A stretch of 64,000 nucleotides of DNA from Nematopogon swammerdamellus (Eukaryota > Arthropoda > Insecta > Lepidoptera > Adelidae): NCBI GenBank assembly GCA_946902875.1, contig OX336340.1, positions 24,505,566 to 24,569,565 on the forward strand, given 5' to 3'. The translations under genes and the position numbers were made by a program. This document shows, in pieces, positions 42,761-53,095 of the stretch. Within the stretch, counting starts at the first letter, position 1, and the number at the start of each line of letters is the position of its first letter. The notes under the pieces are model-generated. The model did no database searches, was not told where the DNA came from, and worked only from the letters and a program-made list of their open reading frames with translations.

Positions 42761-45661
42761 TTAATTCCTTGACGGAAAGCAGTACGCGTCCAGCCGGAGA
42801 TGGGAAGGACTGATTCTTCCTACGTCATCATCTTCTCCAATAGCCAAAATCTGGCCAGAAATTTCTTTTACTCTTAGCCTTGTATCAGATACATGGTCAT
42901 ATTCCGGCTCATTGGGTAAGTCTATATCGATGGGTTCTGTCATACTTTGCATAATTATATCTGTAGTATCTGTGCTGCGGGCTTCTTGGCTCAAATACAG
43001 TCCGGGACCTACGGCACTTACTGTTGGTGTTTTAGTTTTTTTATGCCTCGGGCTCCCATATACCTTTCTATTTACATAACTCATGGGTTGCACCACCTCA
43101 AGGCTTTTCATATTATGTGGTATTTTGATTTTTTTATTTTTTGGCTTTACTTTATTAGATTTAAGGCCAGGTTTAGATTTCCTAGAAACTTTGATATTAT
43201 TGTTTTCTAGCTTTTCCTTATGCAATTTTCGAGTGTATGCTTTAGTGGGAGCAGACAATTTCGGCGGTGGAGTTAGGTTTCGATGCAGTGTTTTTGGTTG
43301 TACAGTTATTTTGGTTGCTATGTTTGAAAAGTCATTTGGGGGGCTTTTACGTTTCCTTTCTCTGCTTTTTGTCATCAGTTTCAGAGTTTTTTCAACATTT
43401 TTGGAAACTTGTTCGTTGGTGCATGTTCTTTCTCTTTTCACTATATTCCAGGGCAAGTCGGGTTTAGCCGTGGATATGCAGTATGCGTCCATGCGAAGAT
43501 CAGAGGGACTGGTCCTGCCGCTTTCGTCTTCACGTTCTTCGATGGCCGTAATCTGACCAGACATTTCCTTTACTATAAGGCTACTTCCAGATTTGTGTAC
43601 AGCTTCCAGTTTCTTAGGAAGGTCGATTTGTTTGTGTTTGGCCTCTTTTAGTCTTTCCTTTTTCGACATTCGAATGACTCCCAACGATAGCCCGGAACAC
43701 TTACTGACTGGCATTTGATCTCCACCTGTATTTTTTGGTTTTGCACTTACATTTTTGTTTATTGTATTCGAGTCGCCGTCTTTCAAGTCCGGTGGTTTTG
43801 GATCGAAAATATCATCGTAGATGCTGTTCAGGTTCATACTGGGCGGAACAGTTGATAAATAGATGGGCCAAGTGAAGAGAATCTCGCAGCGTTCCAGGAA
43901 CTTAATGTAGTTTGCTTTCAGCGGTGAAGCGCGTATGAGAGGAAGACTACGGTTGCTGTAGTTCTTGTGGTAGGCTTCCACCATTAAAGTTTTGCAGGCG
44001 TTTATAGTTTGATAGTTGGCGGGCAGGAAGTACTTAGGCTGGAAGCACCTAGAGTCACTCCAAACGTCTGCGACGCTGGCGGACGGGGGCGGGCCGTTCG
44101 CGTTCGCCTTCCGTGAATACGTACGCACAAGTTGTACTGGCGCCGCGTCTGGATCCGGCTCAAACAGCTTCAAGTATTTCTTTCCTGTTCGGTTTTTTAT
44201 GAACTGTCTTTTATCCAAATTGGCTTTCAGCAACAACAAGATTGTTCTCAAGCAATACGTGTTGGTAGCTCTCCGCGACTCCTTCTGTGCTTCAGCGCTC
44301 TGAACAGGTTCCTCCTGTCGAGGTCTTCGCTTCAGTATGTTCTCGTTCTCTGTGTTGGGAGCGTGGCTTTGCTCTTCGTTCACCGCCTTTATGTAAACTC
44401 TCATAATGGCATCGTCTAAGCCTTGATCTCTCATGACTTGCGGGTTGGGACGCTCCTCAGCGTCGCTTTCCATTCGACGGACGAGATTATCGACGGCCGT
44501 TTTGAGGTCCACCTTCTTGGCGCGGGCCATAAAGCGCGGGCCGCGACGCGGGGCGAAGCGTAAATCCTTATAGGGGTGGGCGCGGTACCAGTTGCGCAGC
44601 GTGAGATATCGCATACGCACAGAAGCACGATCCTTGTTGGGGAACTTGCGAGCGATAGCGGCGAAGGTGATAACGGATTCGGGATCCATGGCGCCGATGA
44701 GGTGCATGAGCTTGCGGTCCTCTTCCACACTCCAGACGACCGACGTAGAGCGCGACAGCGACATGTTGTAGCGGAGCCTTATTTGATTGGGCGTGCGGCC
44801 AGGCAGGAACTTGGCAATTTTGCCAAAGTGGGGGCCGAACTGCTCGACAGCAGCGAGCAGCACCGCGTCCTCCTCGAGGATGAACCGACCCTTCTTGAGC
44901 TCCGACCGTACGCAGTTCATGTAGCGGTTGTAGACCTGATGCCTATCTTTGTCTTTGAAGCAAGCAGCGACGGTGGACCATGGGATGTACTCGCCCGAGC
45001 GGTAACACTCCACAGTCTGCCGCAAGAACTCATCCTCTTCGGGAGTCCACTTGACGCCCTTGCAGCTGTTGGCCATCGACGAGCGATAGTAGACGAAGCA
45101 TTGGTAGCCGCTGCGTCGCATTCCAAGATCGCTCGCTATCAGATCCCAGTTCTGGTAATTGTGTTTCCGCACGAGGCGTAACAGGACTTGATACTCGGTC
45201 TTATCGAACTTGGTCTGGAGAAGGAGCGGATGGAGGTAGAGCTTCCACATGGCGCGTACCTCTCCGGCGGTATGTCGCCGCTTAAGGTTGAGCGAGATTG
45301 TATCCCAGTCGTACTCGGTGTCGAGAGGGAACGCTACTTCAGATAGAGGAGCTTTCTCGACGGCTTTTTTCTGTTTGTGTATTCGCTTCTCGCATATGTT
45401 GCGGCTGTCGCTGTCGACGAGCAGAGCTCTGAGTTCTGCGAGTTTGTCGTCGAGGTCGCTGATTTGCATCTGGCGCGACATTTCGAGGAGCTGAAACTTC
45501 AAGTCGCGCTTGTCCTTGGCGGTCCAGGCGTTGCCGGCGAGCATGTGGAAGTAGTTCATCATGCCGAGTTGCCGGCGGCACATAGTGTCGGTGTTGTCGG
45601 GCGGCTTGCAATTATTCTCGTCTCGGAAATACGGGAATCCGTACAATGATGGACCGTACTC
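42761..45661 (-). CDS. Snapc4: SNAPC4 exon 2 (Myb repeats and C-terminal tail)
   Basis: The acceptor is CGTTTCAG|GAG. It is open for 966 codons to TAA at 42763-42761. It begins EYGPSLYGFPYFRDENNCKP, continues through a helical segment and then the Myb-like array. The tail is Lys/Arg/Ser/Pro-rich. Several ORFs on the opposite strand (43.0-45.7 kb) are shadows of this exon. Confidence 0.92.
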   Translation of the reverse strand, partial: EYGPSLYGFPYFRDENNCKPPDNTDTMCRRQLGMMNYFHMLAGNAWTAKDKRDLKFQLLEMSRQMQISDLDDKLAELRALLVDSDSRNICEKRIHKQKKAVEKAPLSEVAFPLDTEYDWDTISLNLKRRHTAGEVRAMWKLYLHPLLLQTKFDKTEYQVLLRLVRKHNYQNWDLIASDLGMRRSGYQCFVYYRSSMANSCKGVKWTPEEDEFLRQTVECYRSGEYIPWSTVAACFKDKDRHQVYNRYMNCVRSELKKGRFILEEDAVLLAAVEQFGPHFGKIAKFLPGRTPNQIRLRYNMSLSRSTSVVWSVEEDRKLMHLIGAMDPESVITFAAIARKFPNKDRASVRMRYLTLRNWYRAHPYKDLRFAPRRGPRFMARAKKVDLKTAVDNLVRRMESDAEERPNPQVMRDQGLDDAIMRVYIKAVNEEQSHAPNTENENILKRRPRQEEPVQSAEAQKESRRATNTYCLRTILLLLKANLDKRQFIKNRTGKKYLKLFEPDPDAAPVQLVRTYSRKANANGPPPSASVADVWSDSRCFQPKYFLPANYQTINACKTLMVEAYHKNYSNRSLPLIRASPLKANYIKFLERCEILFTWPIYLSTVPPSMNLNSIYDDIFDPKPPDLKDGDSNTINKNVSAKPKNTGGDQMPVSKCSGLSLGVIRMSKKERLKEAKHKQIDLPKKLEAVHKSGSSLIVKEMSGQITAIEEREDESGRTSPSDLRMDAYCISTAKPDLPWNIVKRERTCTNEQVSKNVEKTLKLMTKSRERKRKSPPNDFSNIATKITVQPKTLHRNLTPPPKLSAPTKAYTRKLHKEKLENNNIKVSRKSKPGLKSNKVKPKNKKIKIPHNMKSLEVVQPMSYVNRKVYGSPRHKKTKTPTVSAVGPGLYLSQEARSTDTTDIIMQSMTEPIDIDLPNEPEYDHVSDTRLRVKEISGQILAIGEDDDVGRISPSHLRLDAYCFPSRN

Positions 45662-48600
45662 CTGAAACGAGCAAGCAGGAATATAGTTTTTTTTTTATGG
45701 AAACTGACACGGTTGGCTACATCACCTTCAACATCCGTGATGTCAGCCCATAACACCGGGTGAACTTGGTGCCACGTCAGTGCTTCCCTTCGGTCGTGCC
45801 AGCTACACTGAACTGGACGGAAAACACAAACTATTTACATAGCCGTTTCGACCGACCTTTCATTCAGCGCGGTGGTACCAACCCGGGAGGGTTAAACCCT
45901 ACCACCTAGTAATATAAGAAGGGAGTCATACACCTTAGTCGCCTTTTACGACATACACGGGAAGAGATGCAGTGGGGCTATTCTTTTAAAGTACCGGCCC
46001 CACACGGTACAATTTGTGAAGTGAAGAATTACAAGAAATAAAAGAACAAGTGAAGAATTTCTTATTTAAACTGTTTGTGTCTCTAAGCCAACATTATTTG
46101 AGCGTGTTTGCGTATCAGTAGACCCTAATAGTATTCTTATTCTTTATTCATCATTCGTATGGCACATACACTACGCTTGAATTTGTCATGTTTAGTTTCT
46201 ACAATCCGGTTCGATTACACCCACCCACAAAGACCCGGCTAGAAACTTCGCAGGTTTTTTTTAATGTCTTCGATTACAATACATTTACATACTTCGTACT
46301 CATAGGTACTAAAACCATTTAGAAGCATTGTTTAATAAAGGAATTGATGGCAGAAAATGTTTAGCTTATATTCAGAGGTTCCATTATGAAATTTTTTTTA
46401 CACTTTGTTGGCACACAAGCAAACATTTGTATGAAAAAATCTGTTAAGTGCGAGTTTTACTCGCGCACGGAGGTTTCCGTATCTATCCGCTATTATCCGC
46501 CTATCTTTTGTCTTCTAACAATGCAATGTATAAAAGCCTGTGGCGCCATCTATTATTCAGTAGCGTGACTAATCGATTTTTCGCACGTTTGTTGTATGGG
46601 AGCCCCCATGTTAAAGATAAAGTTTTAACATTTTCTTTTTTTTATTATTTGTTGTTATATCTGCCATAGTAACACATATTCTGTCAAAATTTCAACGGGC
46701 TACCTATTACGGTTCAAGAGATACAGCCCTCGGACAGAGACAGACGGACGGACGGACAGACAGACAGTGGTGGCTTAGTAATAGGCTTCCGTACGGGATG
46801 CGGAAACCTAAAAAGATGCAGAGCCTCTAGCTGGCCAGTTGGTACTAAAATTTCCATATTTGATTGATCATGTTACATCTATGCAACGAAATGTAATAAA
46901 TATCTCATAACCGCTCAGGTGTCGGCGGGATGAAATCACCCCGGTGCGGAAGGCTTTTTTAATGGAAACTGACATGGTTGGCTACATCACTTACAACATC
47001 CGCGATGTCAGCCCATAACACCTTGGTGAACTAGGTGCCATGTCAGTGCTTCCCTTCGGTCTTGCCGGCTACACTTAAGTAGACAGAAAACACGACCTAT
47101 TTACATAAATGTTTCAACCGAACTTTAACTCAGTGCGGTGGTACCAACGACAGTCGACTCCCGCAACACTGAGCTATCAAGGCTTACTAACTGCTCTGGG
47201 CCAGCGGAACAGAAACGTCCCGGCGACGCGGCTGTCTTTCGGCATTAAACTACACACTCTTTGAATATGGGGATAAGGCTCATTATACTTCTAATAAAGT
47301 TGATGATAAAAAAAATTCACAGACTATTCAGTGGTTTTTGAGACTAGGTGTCGCACTCCATGTTCACGCGCGAATTGGTCGCGTCGACGCCTTAAATAAA
47401 AATGTTTTTTTTTTGTGTTCTTAGTCATTAATTTGTTGTGTTTGTGGATAAATTCGAAAGAATACAACATTTCTTAAGTGAATGAGTTATTATTGGAGGT
47501 TTTTATACATTTGCGAGTGAGAAATCGAAAAAAAAACTAAAACACATGAAACTATGATACATGTACTGTGTGGGGTCTGTTCTTAATAAGAATAGTCCCA
47601 CTGCATCTCTCCCCGTGAATGTCGTAAAAGGCGACTAAGGGATAAGCAGTCTGCAGATACCCCGCTGGACTTGTGGCTTTCATGGAAGACATAGGCTGGC
47701 TGGGGTAGCTGGAGACTGCAGGGTTTTGCACGAAGGTCCCCAACCAAGCGGGATTAGTTTGCAGGCCTAGAGCCAACCCCAAACCAAAACAACAACAACA
47801 ACAGCTATGATACATTTTGTCCCGCCGGCGTTTTGGGCACTCTTCGGAGCCGGGAAAGTATAGTCCCGCCGACGCAGAAAAAAAAAATTCTCTCAAAAAG
47901 CAAAATAAAAATTTTATATAAGTACATATTATATAATTATGTACATGTAATATAATGTAATACCCTTTGCCTCCCACAACACCCGTGTCGGTTTTATACT
48001 ACGGTTACCCACACATCACACGCGCGAGTCGCGGAATATATGGTCGCACATTTTCGTCTAGTATTATTTCAATGAACGTTTCTTATTAACATGTTAACAG
48101 CGGATCACGAACAACGTTCGCGATGGTATGTTTTCTCTAGCTCGCGGATCATGAGTGTGACTCGTCATCAGATTTTGCACTGTTCTTTCTAAAATCACGA
48201 GCACTGTTCGTGATCCGCGTTTCGTGTATACTGTAGTTGAGTGTTTTAGCTACACACACATATACAATTCATCTATAAGAGGTGCGCGGGAGAGACCGGG
48301 GGACGAATCTCGAGCTACTCAGTGCGCCGCGAGCTACGACAGAGCGTGTGAGTGCACAATTTAATTTTTTTTTTAAACCTACATTTTTGTTTCCCTTGTG
48401 ATAAATAAATACTGATTTCTATTCTAACAATAGCTATTTAGAATGTATTATTTGAATAGTTCAATTCTTCACCTACACATCAATGAATTTGATCTGATTA
48501 GGGTAATATGGCAATTATAGGTTAGAAAAATTCGGAAAAAAATGTCGAGCATATTTTGTTTTTTCTAGAGTTCAAAAGATCCGTCTGTGCTTATAAATAA

Positions 48601-48932
48601 GGAATCCTCTTACAACTTACGTTTCGCTCCTTGGCTTTCGTGTTAACCGAGATCATGGCAATTTCTTTCTGTATGTTTTTCAATTCGGCGTTGCACTGAT
48701 CCAGGCATCGCTTTATAACCGCCTGGGCCTCCTGCGCCAACCGATCCGCCGCTTCGATGTCCTCTAGTGCGCCGGCCACCGATGACTCATCTACATGGAC
48801 GTCGTCCTCTTCATCGGCGGCGACGCACTCGTCGGAGCTTTCACCTGGTTGTCCTTCGTCGATCATGCGCTGGAGCTCCGCAATGTTGCCCAGGAGCTCC
48901 GGCTCCCAGTCGCTGTCCAAATCGCTTTCCAT
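42761..48932 (-). CDS. Snapc4: SNAPC4 / SNAP190, largest subunit of the snRNA-activating protein complex; two exons, complete
   Basis: Exon 1 (48932-48621) and exon 2 (45661-42761) join in phase 0 to 1070 residues. SNAPc binds the proximal sequence element of snRNA promoters and recruits RNA polymerase II or III; SNAPC4 (Drosophila Pbp95) is its Myb-type DNA-binding subunit in the nucleus. The evidence is an array of Myb-like repeats at about residues 219-460: YQNWDLIASDLG, VKWTPEEDEFL, GRFILEEDAVLL with FGKIAKFLPGRTPNQIR, and VVWSVEEDRKLM. An acidic N-terminus and a long basic, low-complexity C-terminus complete it. The start is ATG at 48932; a stop codon lies in frame just upstream. The C-terminus carries a motif repeated twice (residues 801-832 and 1035-1065). 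The 5' flank holds a retrotransposon from 49116 and the 3' flank a SINE within 13 bases of the stop. Confidence 0.9.
45691..46012 (-). mobile_element. SINE-B body and tail with a different head, in SNAPC4 intron
   Basis: The tail and body match SINE-B (complement of GGTTGGTACCACCG, TTTCCATAAAAAAAA), but the head contains the complement of GTCGTAAAAGGCGACTAAGG and GTGTGGGGCCGGTACTTTAA in place of the tRNA/5S module. Confidence 0.72.
46139..46300 (+). repeat. repeat E copy in SNAPC4 intron
   Basis: TTGAATTTGTCATGTTTAGT, CGGTTCGATTACACCCACCC and AGAAACTTCGCAGG match the copy at 29660. Confidence 0.6.
46436..46815 (+). repeat. repeat C copy in SNAPC4 intron
   Basis: It is nearly identical to the intron copy at 32130-32487 (AAATCTGTTAAGTGCGAGTT, GTGGCGCCATCTATTATTCA, TACGGGATGCGGAAACCT). 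Confidence 0.7.
46955..47190 (-). mobile_element. SINE-B copy with internal deletion of the 5S part
   Basis: Tail and part of the body are present. The upstream end keeps the complement of AAGCCTTGATAGCTCAGTGT but lacks the 5S-like promoter segment and part of the shared module. Confidence 0.7.
47575..47895 (+). repeat. head-module repeat with GTCGTAAAAGGCGACTAAGG
   Basis: AGTCCCACTGCATCTCTCCC and GTCGTAAAAGGCGACTAAGG match the head of the SINE at 45691-46012. The sequence then continues differently, through a CAACAACAACAACA stretch and CCCGCCGACGCAGAAAAAAAA. Confidence 0.55.
48621..48932 (-). CDS. Snapc4: SNAPC4 exon 1
   Basis: It encodes 104 residues starting MESDLDSDWEPELLGNIAEL, acidic with predicted helices, ending KAKERN at donor AAC|GTAAGT. 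The first ATG is preceded in frame by GTG at 48944 and by a TGA five codons before that, so the ATG at 48932 is the likely start. Confidence 0.82.
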
Positions 48933-49102
48933 GTTCAGCTCCACAGGCGACGCAGCTCACATATCACTATTCCCAAGCGATATCCGACCTTCCGAGTCGT
49001 ATAGTTCCAGTACCCGCCGACTCCGTTTCGGACGATTTTACAGTAAAATGAAAAAACTAGACCTCGATAAATAGCCGCCCATACAAACTACAAGAGATCT
49101 TG
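48933..49102 (-). promoter_or_regulatory. probable SNAPC4 5' UTR and promoter
   Basis: Only about 170 bases separate the SNAPC4 start codon from the target duplication of the retrotransposon beginning at 49116, so the core promoter probably lies here or the retrotransposon has displaced it. No TATA box is obvious. Confidence 0.3.
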
Positions 49103-49378
49103 AAAGAATTAGTTCTTCTTCTTCTTCTTCTTTTTATTTCTGGCGATTAGCCGATATACGTTCGACTTATTGCGCCAATATCAAGTCTTGAAAGATCCAC
49201 GGTAATAAATAAGTACTACTTCTCACATAGAGAAAACAAATAATTTTGATATAAACAATGAATAATTTGCACTCAGATGAAGGAGAAAATTAAAAGGGAA
49301 AATGTATATACTTTTATATTCACTATATCAAATACAAAGAATATATATAATTATACAAATAGATCTAAATCAGTAAGT

Positions 49379-52300
49379 TTATAACTTAATATCATGAGTT
49401 CTAATAAAAGAGGCTAATAGTTTAAGAATTTTGAAATTATTTGAACAAAGAAGGGATGAAACATTAGTGGGAAGAGGAACCTTAAGCCTAGGGAGAGAAT
49501 CATAAAGAGGAGGCGTATGCAGCCGGCAAGCAAGTAGAATATGCTCGACTGTACCCTCGTCCAGACCACACTCACATAGCGAAGAGTCCTTAATATGCAA
49601 TTTAGCTAGGTGAAAAGGAGAACAAACATGACCAATTCGAAGCCTACATATTACTGAAGCAACTGTTTTATTCACATTTAATTTGAAAAACCATGGCTTG
49701 GATGGGATCTCAGGCTGGATATTAGCATAAAATGCTCCTTTATATTTACTTGTCCTATGCCAAGCCTTAGACCAAGATTTTTGTTGATAACCCTGAGGCA
49801 AACAAATTAAGTCATGACAATAGTTTCTAAAGTTTGATCGGTCACCATGGATCACTGCATCTTTAGCACACTCATCAGCACGTTCATTACCCATAATGCC
49901 ACAGTGAGCAGGGATCCATGCAAGAACAACTTCAATTTTGTTTAAATGAAATTGAAACAGAAGTTCCCTGATTTGTAGAATAAGAGGATTATGAGTCTTA
50001 GTTTTGAAAGGATTTTGAGCAATTGATTGAAGGGAACTTCGTGAATCTGAGAGAATTAAGTTTTTAACCATGGATCCAGATAGTTGGATATATTTCAACG
50101 CCTCCAAGATAGCACGGACTTCACCTGTATATACAGATGCTTCAGGGGGACTCTTGGTCTTACAAACAATGTCACAATTTTGATGAAAAAGAGAGGAACC
50201 TACACATCCAACCGGGGACAGTTTAGAAGCATCAGTATAAATATAATGATAATCATGCCAATTTTCTTTTAGCCAGAAATTAAATTCATCATTCGCTTTT
50301 GAAGAATTCTTATCAATTCCAAAATTGAAAACAATTTTAGGGGAATAGATCAGAGCTTGATACGAAGTTTCAAAGAGAGGAAGACTTTTTGATCTATAAG
50401 TAACACTGTTCAAAGCAGAGAATCTTTGAAAACTTTTAACAAGTCTAGGGGAAGTTTTATTTAACCAATATCTTTTTGTGAAGGAAAATCTTGATAATAA
50501 TTGGAGTTTTGGAAGGATTGGATGAGTAGAAAATTGAGCTACCCTAAATAAGTATCTGTCTGACAGATATTGTCTCCGTAAGTACAAAGGAGCATCCACA
50601 CATTCAACCTGAAGAGCATTTATAGGAGATGATTTCATGGCTCCAGAGATAATGCGCAGGCACTTGGACTGTATAAGATCCAGACTTTTTAAAGCTTTAC
50701 CGTTTGCTGGTTCAAAAATAAATGTACCATAATCCAGATGACTGCGAATAATAGCATTATATACCAATTTAAGCGAGAATGGATGGGCACCCCACCACAC
50801 ACCCGCTAATGAACGAATAATGTTAATGTTTTTCTCAGTTTTGGACACTATATATTCCATATGAGGGACTCCTGTCATCTTCGAGTCCAAAATAACTCCA
50901 AGAAATTTAACTGAGGAAAGTTGGGGAACAGGGGACTCACATACAAAGATAGATAAATTAGGAATATTTCGCTTTCTTGAAAAAGCTACTACATTACTCT
51001 TGGAAGGGGATAAATCCAATCCATGAGAGTTTAACCACTGAACTAAGGATTTAATAGAAGAGTTGACTATATCTGCAGCTTTAGAAATATACTTATCTGA
51101 GATATATATTAGCAAATCATCAGCATATTGCAAGACACGACATGTTGAATTTACAGAACAAGCCAAATCACATGTATACAAATTATATAAGAGGGGACTT
51201 ATAACTGATCCTTGAGGCAGACCTTTCCAGAGAGTTCTGGACTGAGTAAGCTGTCCATCTTCTGACCTGAGGAAGATTGTTCTTTGCACTAGAAGGTTGT
51301 TGATAAAAAGAACCAACTTTTCAGGCACACCCAGCTGAATCAGTTTTTGCCTGAGAATAGGAAGATGAACATTATCATAGGCTCCAGAAACATCTAAAAA
51401 GGCCGCTACCAAAGATTCATCGCGACTAAAGGCTAAGCGAATGTCAGTGCAAAATATACTTAAGTTATCCATGGTACTCCTGCCTTTTCTGAATCCGTAT
51501 TGAGAATCAGATAATAGCCCATTACTCTCAGCAAACCATTCTAATCGGTTTTTAATCATGTGCTCTGTCACCTTTGAAAGCACAGAAGAGAGGGCAATAG
51601 GACGGTATGATGACCCCACACTAGGATCCTTTTTTGGTTTTAATATAGGAATAATCATCTGAGATTTCCAACTCTCAGGGACAACACCTGTGTAAAAGGA
51701 ATGGTTTGCTAATTGTAAATAATATTCAAGACTGAAGTTATTTAAATATTTAACAAATGAATATGGGATCCCATCAATGCCAGGGGCAGTGTCATTTACA
51801 TATTTTAACACTTTTTGAAGTTCTTCCAAAGAAAAGGGAGCTTCTAAGGGGTCCAAGGAAGGGGATGGATGGTACAGCAAAGGAATCTCAGTCAGTTGAG
51901 GTGACGACGACGGGGCTAGTTTATTAAGAAATTCAAACATCCATAAATCTGATGAAGACTTGGGGGGAGGATCTTCTCTGAAAGCCGACCTATATCTCTT
52001 TATGTTTTTCCACACAATAGACGGGGGAGTGATGGGGGACAAAGACTCGCAGAACCTGCGCCATCCTTCTCTTTTTTTCTTATTTAGCATCCGAGTGGTC
52101 TGAGCTGATGTTTTTTTTAAATGTAAAAAATTGCAATTGTTCATACATTCAGCATATTTTTTTTCCGATTGCTTTCTCACTTTTATAGCTTCAGTGCATT
52201 CTGCATCCCACCAAGGAGGGGATGGACGCCTATTCAGAGCAGAATTCTTTAATGGAATAAACTCATCAGCTGATGAGATAAGAGATTCTACAAATTTTGA

Positions 52301-53095
52301 ATAGCACCACTGAAAATTAATTTCATTGACAGCGGGGAGATTTTTTATCTTTTCATCCACTGCATTTTTAAAAGCATACCAGTCGGCATCAGAAACCCGG
52401 TATTTCTGAAGTGGCTTTCTTGAAGGAAGGGGGAAGTTCCGAGAAGGCATCGTCATTAAAATTGGAAAGTGATCACTTCCATGAGTTGAGCTCAAGGTAT
52501 TCCAGGAGAGTAATAAGGCAAGATCTGGGGAGCAGAATGACAGGTCTACAAAGCTGAGGTTCTGGAAAGGCGATACTCGGCGGGTGGAAGATCCATCATT
52601 CAACAGACACAAATTTAGCTCATCCATGATATCTACCATTTTAGAGCCAAATGAGTCCGAGGAAGGAGCACCCCATAAAGTATGTTTGCAATTAAAATCT
52701 CCCATAATTAAAAAGGGTTTGGGAATGGAAGAAATGAGAGACTTTAAAACTTGATGAGAAGAAGGGGATGGTTTAGGAACATAAACTGAGAGGAAAGAAA
52801 TATTTTGCACCCTCACCGCAACAGCATTAATACTGTCACCGTGGGGAGGCAAGATAATGGGAGAATAAGGAAATGAATTATTTACAATGAGGGCGCTACC
52901 GCCCCATCCATCCTGTCTGTCATCCCTGAGAATAGCATAGCCGGGAACCCGAAAGTGGGAATCCGGTTTAAGCCAAGTCTCAGAAATGGCAAACACCATG
53001 GGAGTGTGTTTATTAATTAAGTAAACAATTTCAGACTTTTTACGAACAACGCTTCTACTATTCCATTGTAGAAACGTTGTTCTTGAGAAGGGCAT
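49379..53095 (-). CDS. ORF2 (endonuclease, reverse transcriptase, RNase H) of retrotransposon 1
   Basis: 1238 residues, uninterrupted. The apurinic-type endonuclease spans about 5-215 (SETW at 38-41, GDFN at 132-135, GSDHFP near 206-211). The reverse transcriptase spans about 430-720 (FLDVSGAYDN, GLPQGSVISPLL, and the catalytic YADD at 657-660). RNase H spans about 950-1080 (TDAS, GEVRAILEAL, SDSRSS, NERAD). A C-terminal CECGLDEGTVEHILLAC motif resembles the zinc-binding end of I-type LINEs. The protein would carry out target-primed reverse transcription. Confidence 0.93.
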   Translation of the reverse strand: MPFSRTTFLQWNSRSVVRKKSEIVYLINKHTPMVFAISETWLKPDSHFRVPGYAILRDDRQDGWGGSALIVNNSFPYSPIILPPHGDSINAVAVRVQNISFLSVYVPKPSPSSHQVLKSLISSIPKPFLIMGDFNCKHTLWGAPSSDSFGSKMVDIMDELNLCLLNDGSSTRRVSPFQNLSFVDLSFCSPDLALLLSWNTLSSTHGSDHFPILMTMPSRNFPLPSRKPLQKYRVSDADWYAFKNAVDEKIKNLPAVNEINFQWCYSKFVESLISSADEFIPLKNSALNRRPSPPWWDAECTEAIKVRKQSEKKYAECMNNCNFLHLKKTSAQTTRMLNKKKREGWRRFCESLSPITPPSIVWKNIKRYRSAFREDPPPKSSSDLWMFEFLNKLAPSSSPQLTEIPLLYHPSPSLDPLEAPFSLEELQKVLKYVNDTAPGIDGIPYSFVKYLNNFSLEYYLQLANHSFYTGVVPESWKSQMIIPILKPKKDPSVGSSYRPIALSSVLSKVTEHMIKNRLEWFAESNGLLSDSQYGFRKGRSTMDNLSIFCTDIRLAFSRDESLVAAFLDVSGAYDNVHLPILRQKLIQLGVPEKLVLFINNLLVQRTIFLRSEDGQLTQSRTLWKGLPQGSVISPLLYNLYTCDLACSVNSTCRVLQYADDLLIYISDKYISKAADIVNSSIKSLVQWLNSHGLDLSPSKSNVVAFSRKRNIPNLSIFVCESPVPQLSSVKFLGVILDSKMTGVPHMEYIVSKTEKNINIIRSLAGVWWGAHPFSLKLVYNAIIRSHLDYGTFIFEPANGKALKSLDLIQSKCLRIISGAMKSSPINALQVECVDAPLYLRRQYLSDRYLFRVAQFSTHPILPKLQLLSRFSFTKRYWLNKTSPRLVKSFQRFSALNSVTYRSKSLPLFETSYQALIYSPKIVFNFGIDKNSSKANDEFNFWLKENWHDYHYIYTDASKLSPVGCVGSSLFHQNCDIVCKTKSPPEASVYTGEVRAILEALKYIQLSGSMVKNLILSDSRSSLQSIAQNPFKTKTHNPLILQIRELLFQFHLNKIEVVLAWIPAHCGIMGNERADECAKDAVIHGDRSNFRNYCHDLICLPQGYQQKSWSKAWHRTSKYKGAFYANIQPEIPSKPWFFKLNVNKTVASVICRLRIGHVCSPFHLAKLHIKDSSLCECGLDEGTVEHILLACRLHTPPLYDSLPRLKVPLPTNVSSLLCSNNFKILKLLASFIRTHDIKL

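Larger units (their letters stand above)
45662..48620 (-). other. SNAPC4 intron 1 (3.0 kb), repeat-filled
   Basis: It carries two SINE-B family copies (45691-46012 and 46955-47190), a LINE 3'-end type repeat (46139-46300), a repeat C copy (46436-46815), and a head-module repeat (47575-47895). The 48.0-48.6 kb part is without recognised repeats. Confidence 0.75.

Noticed and set aside
42947..45649. Several + strand open frames of 66-201 codons opposite SNAPC4
   Set aside because: They are antisense shadows of a long, conserved minus-strand exon and show no domain.
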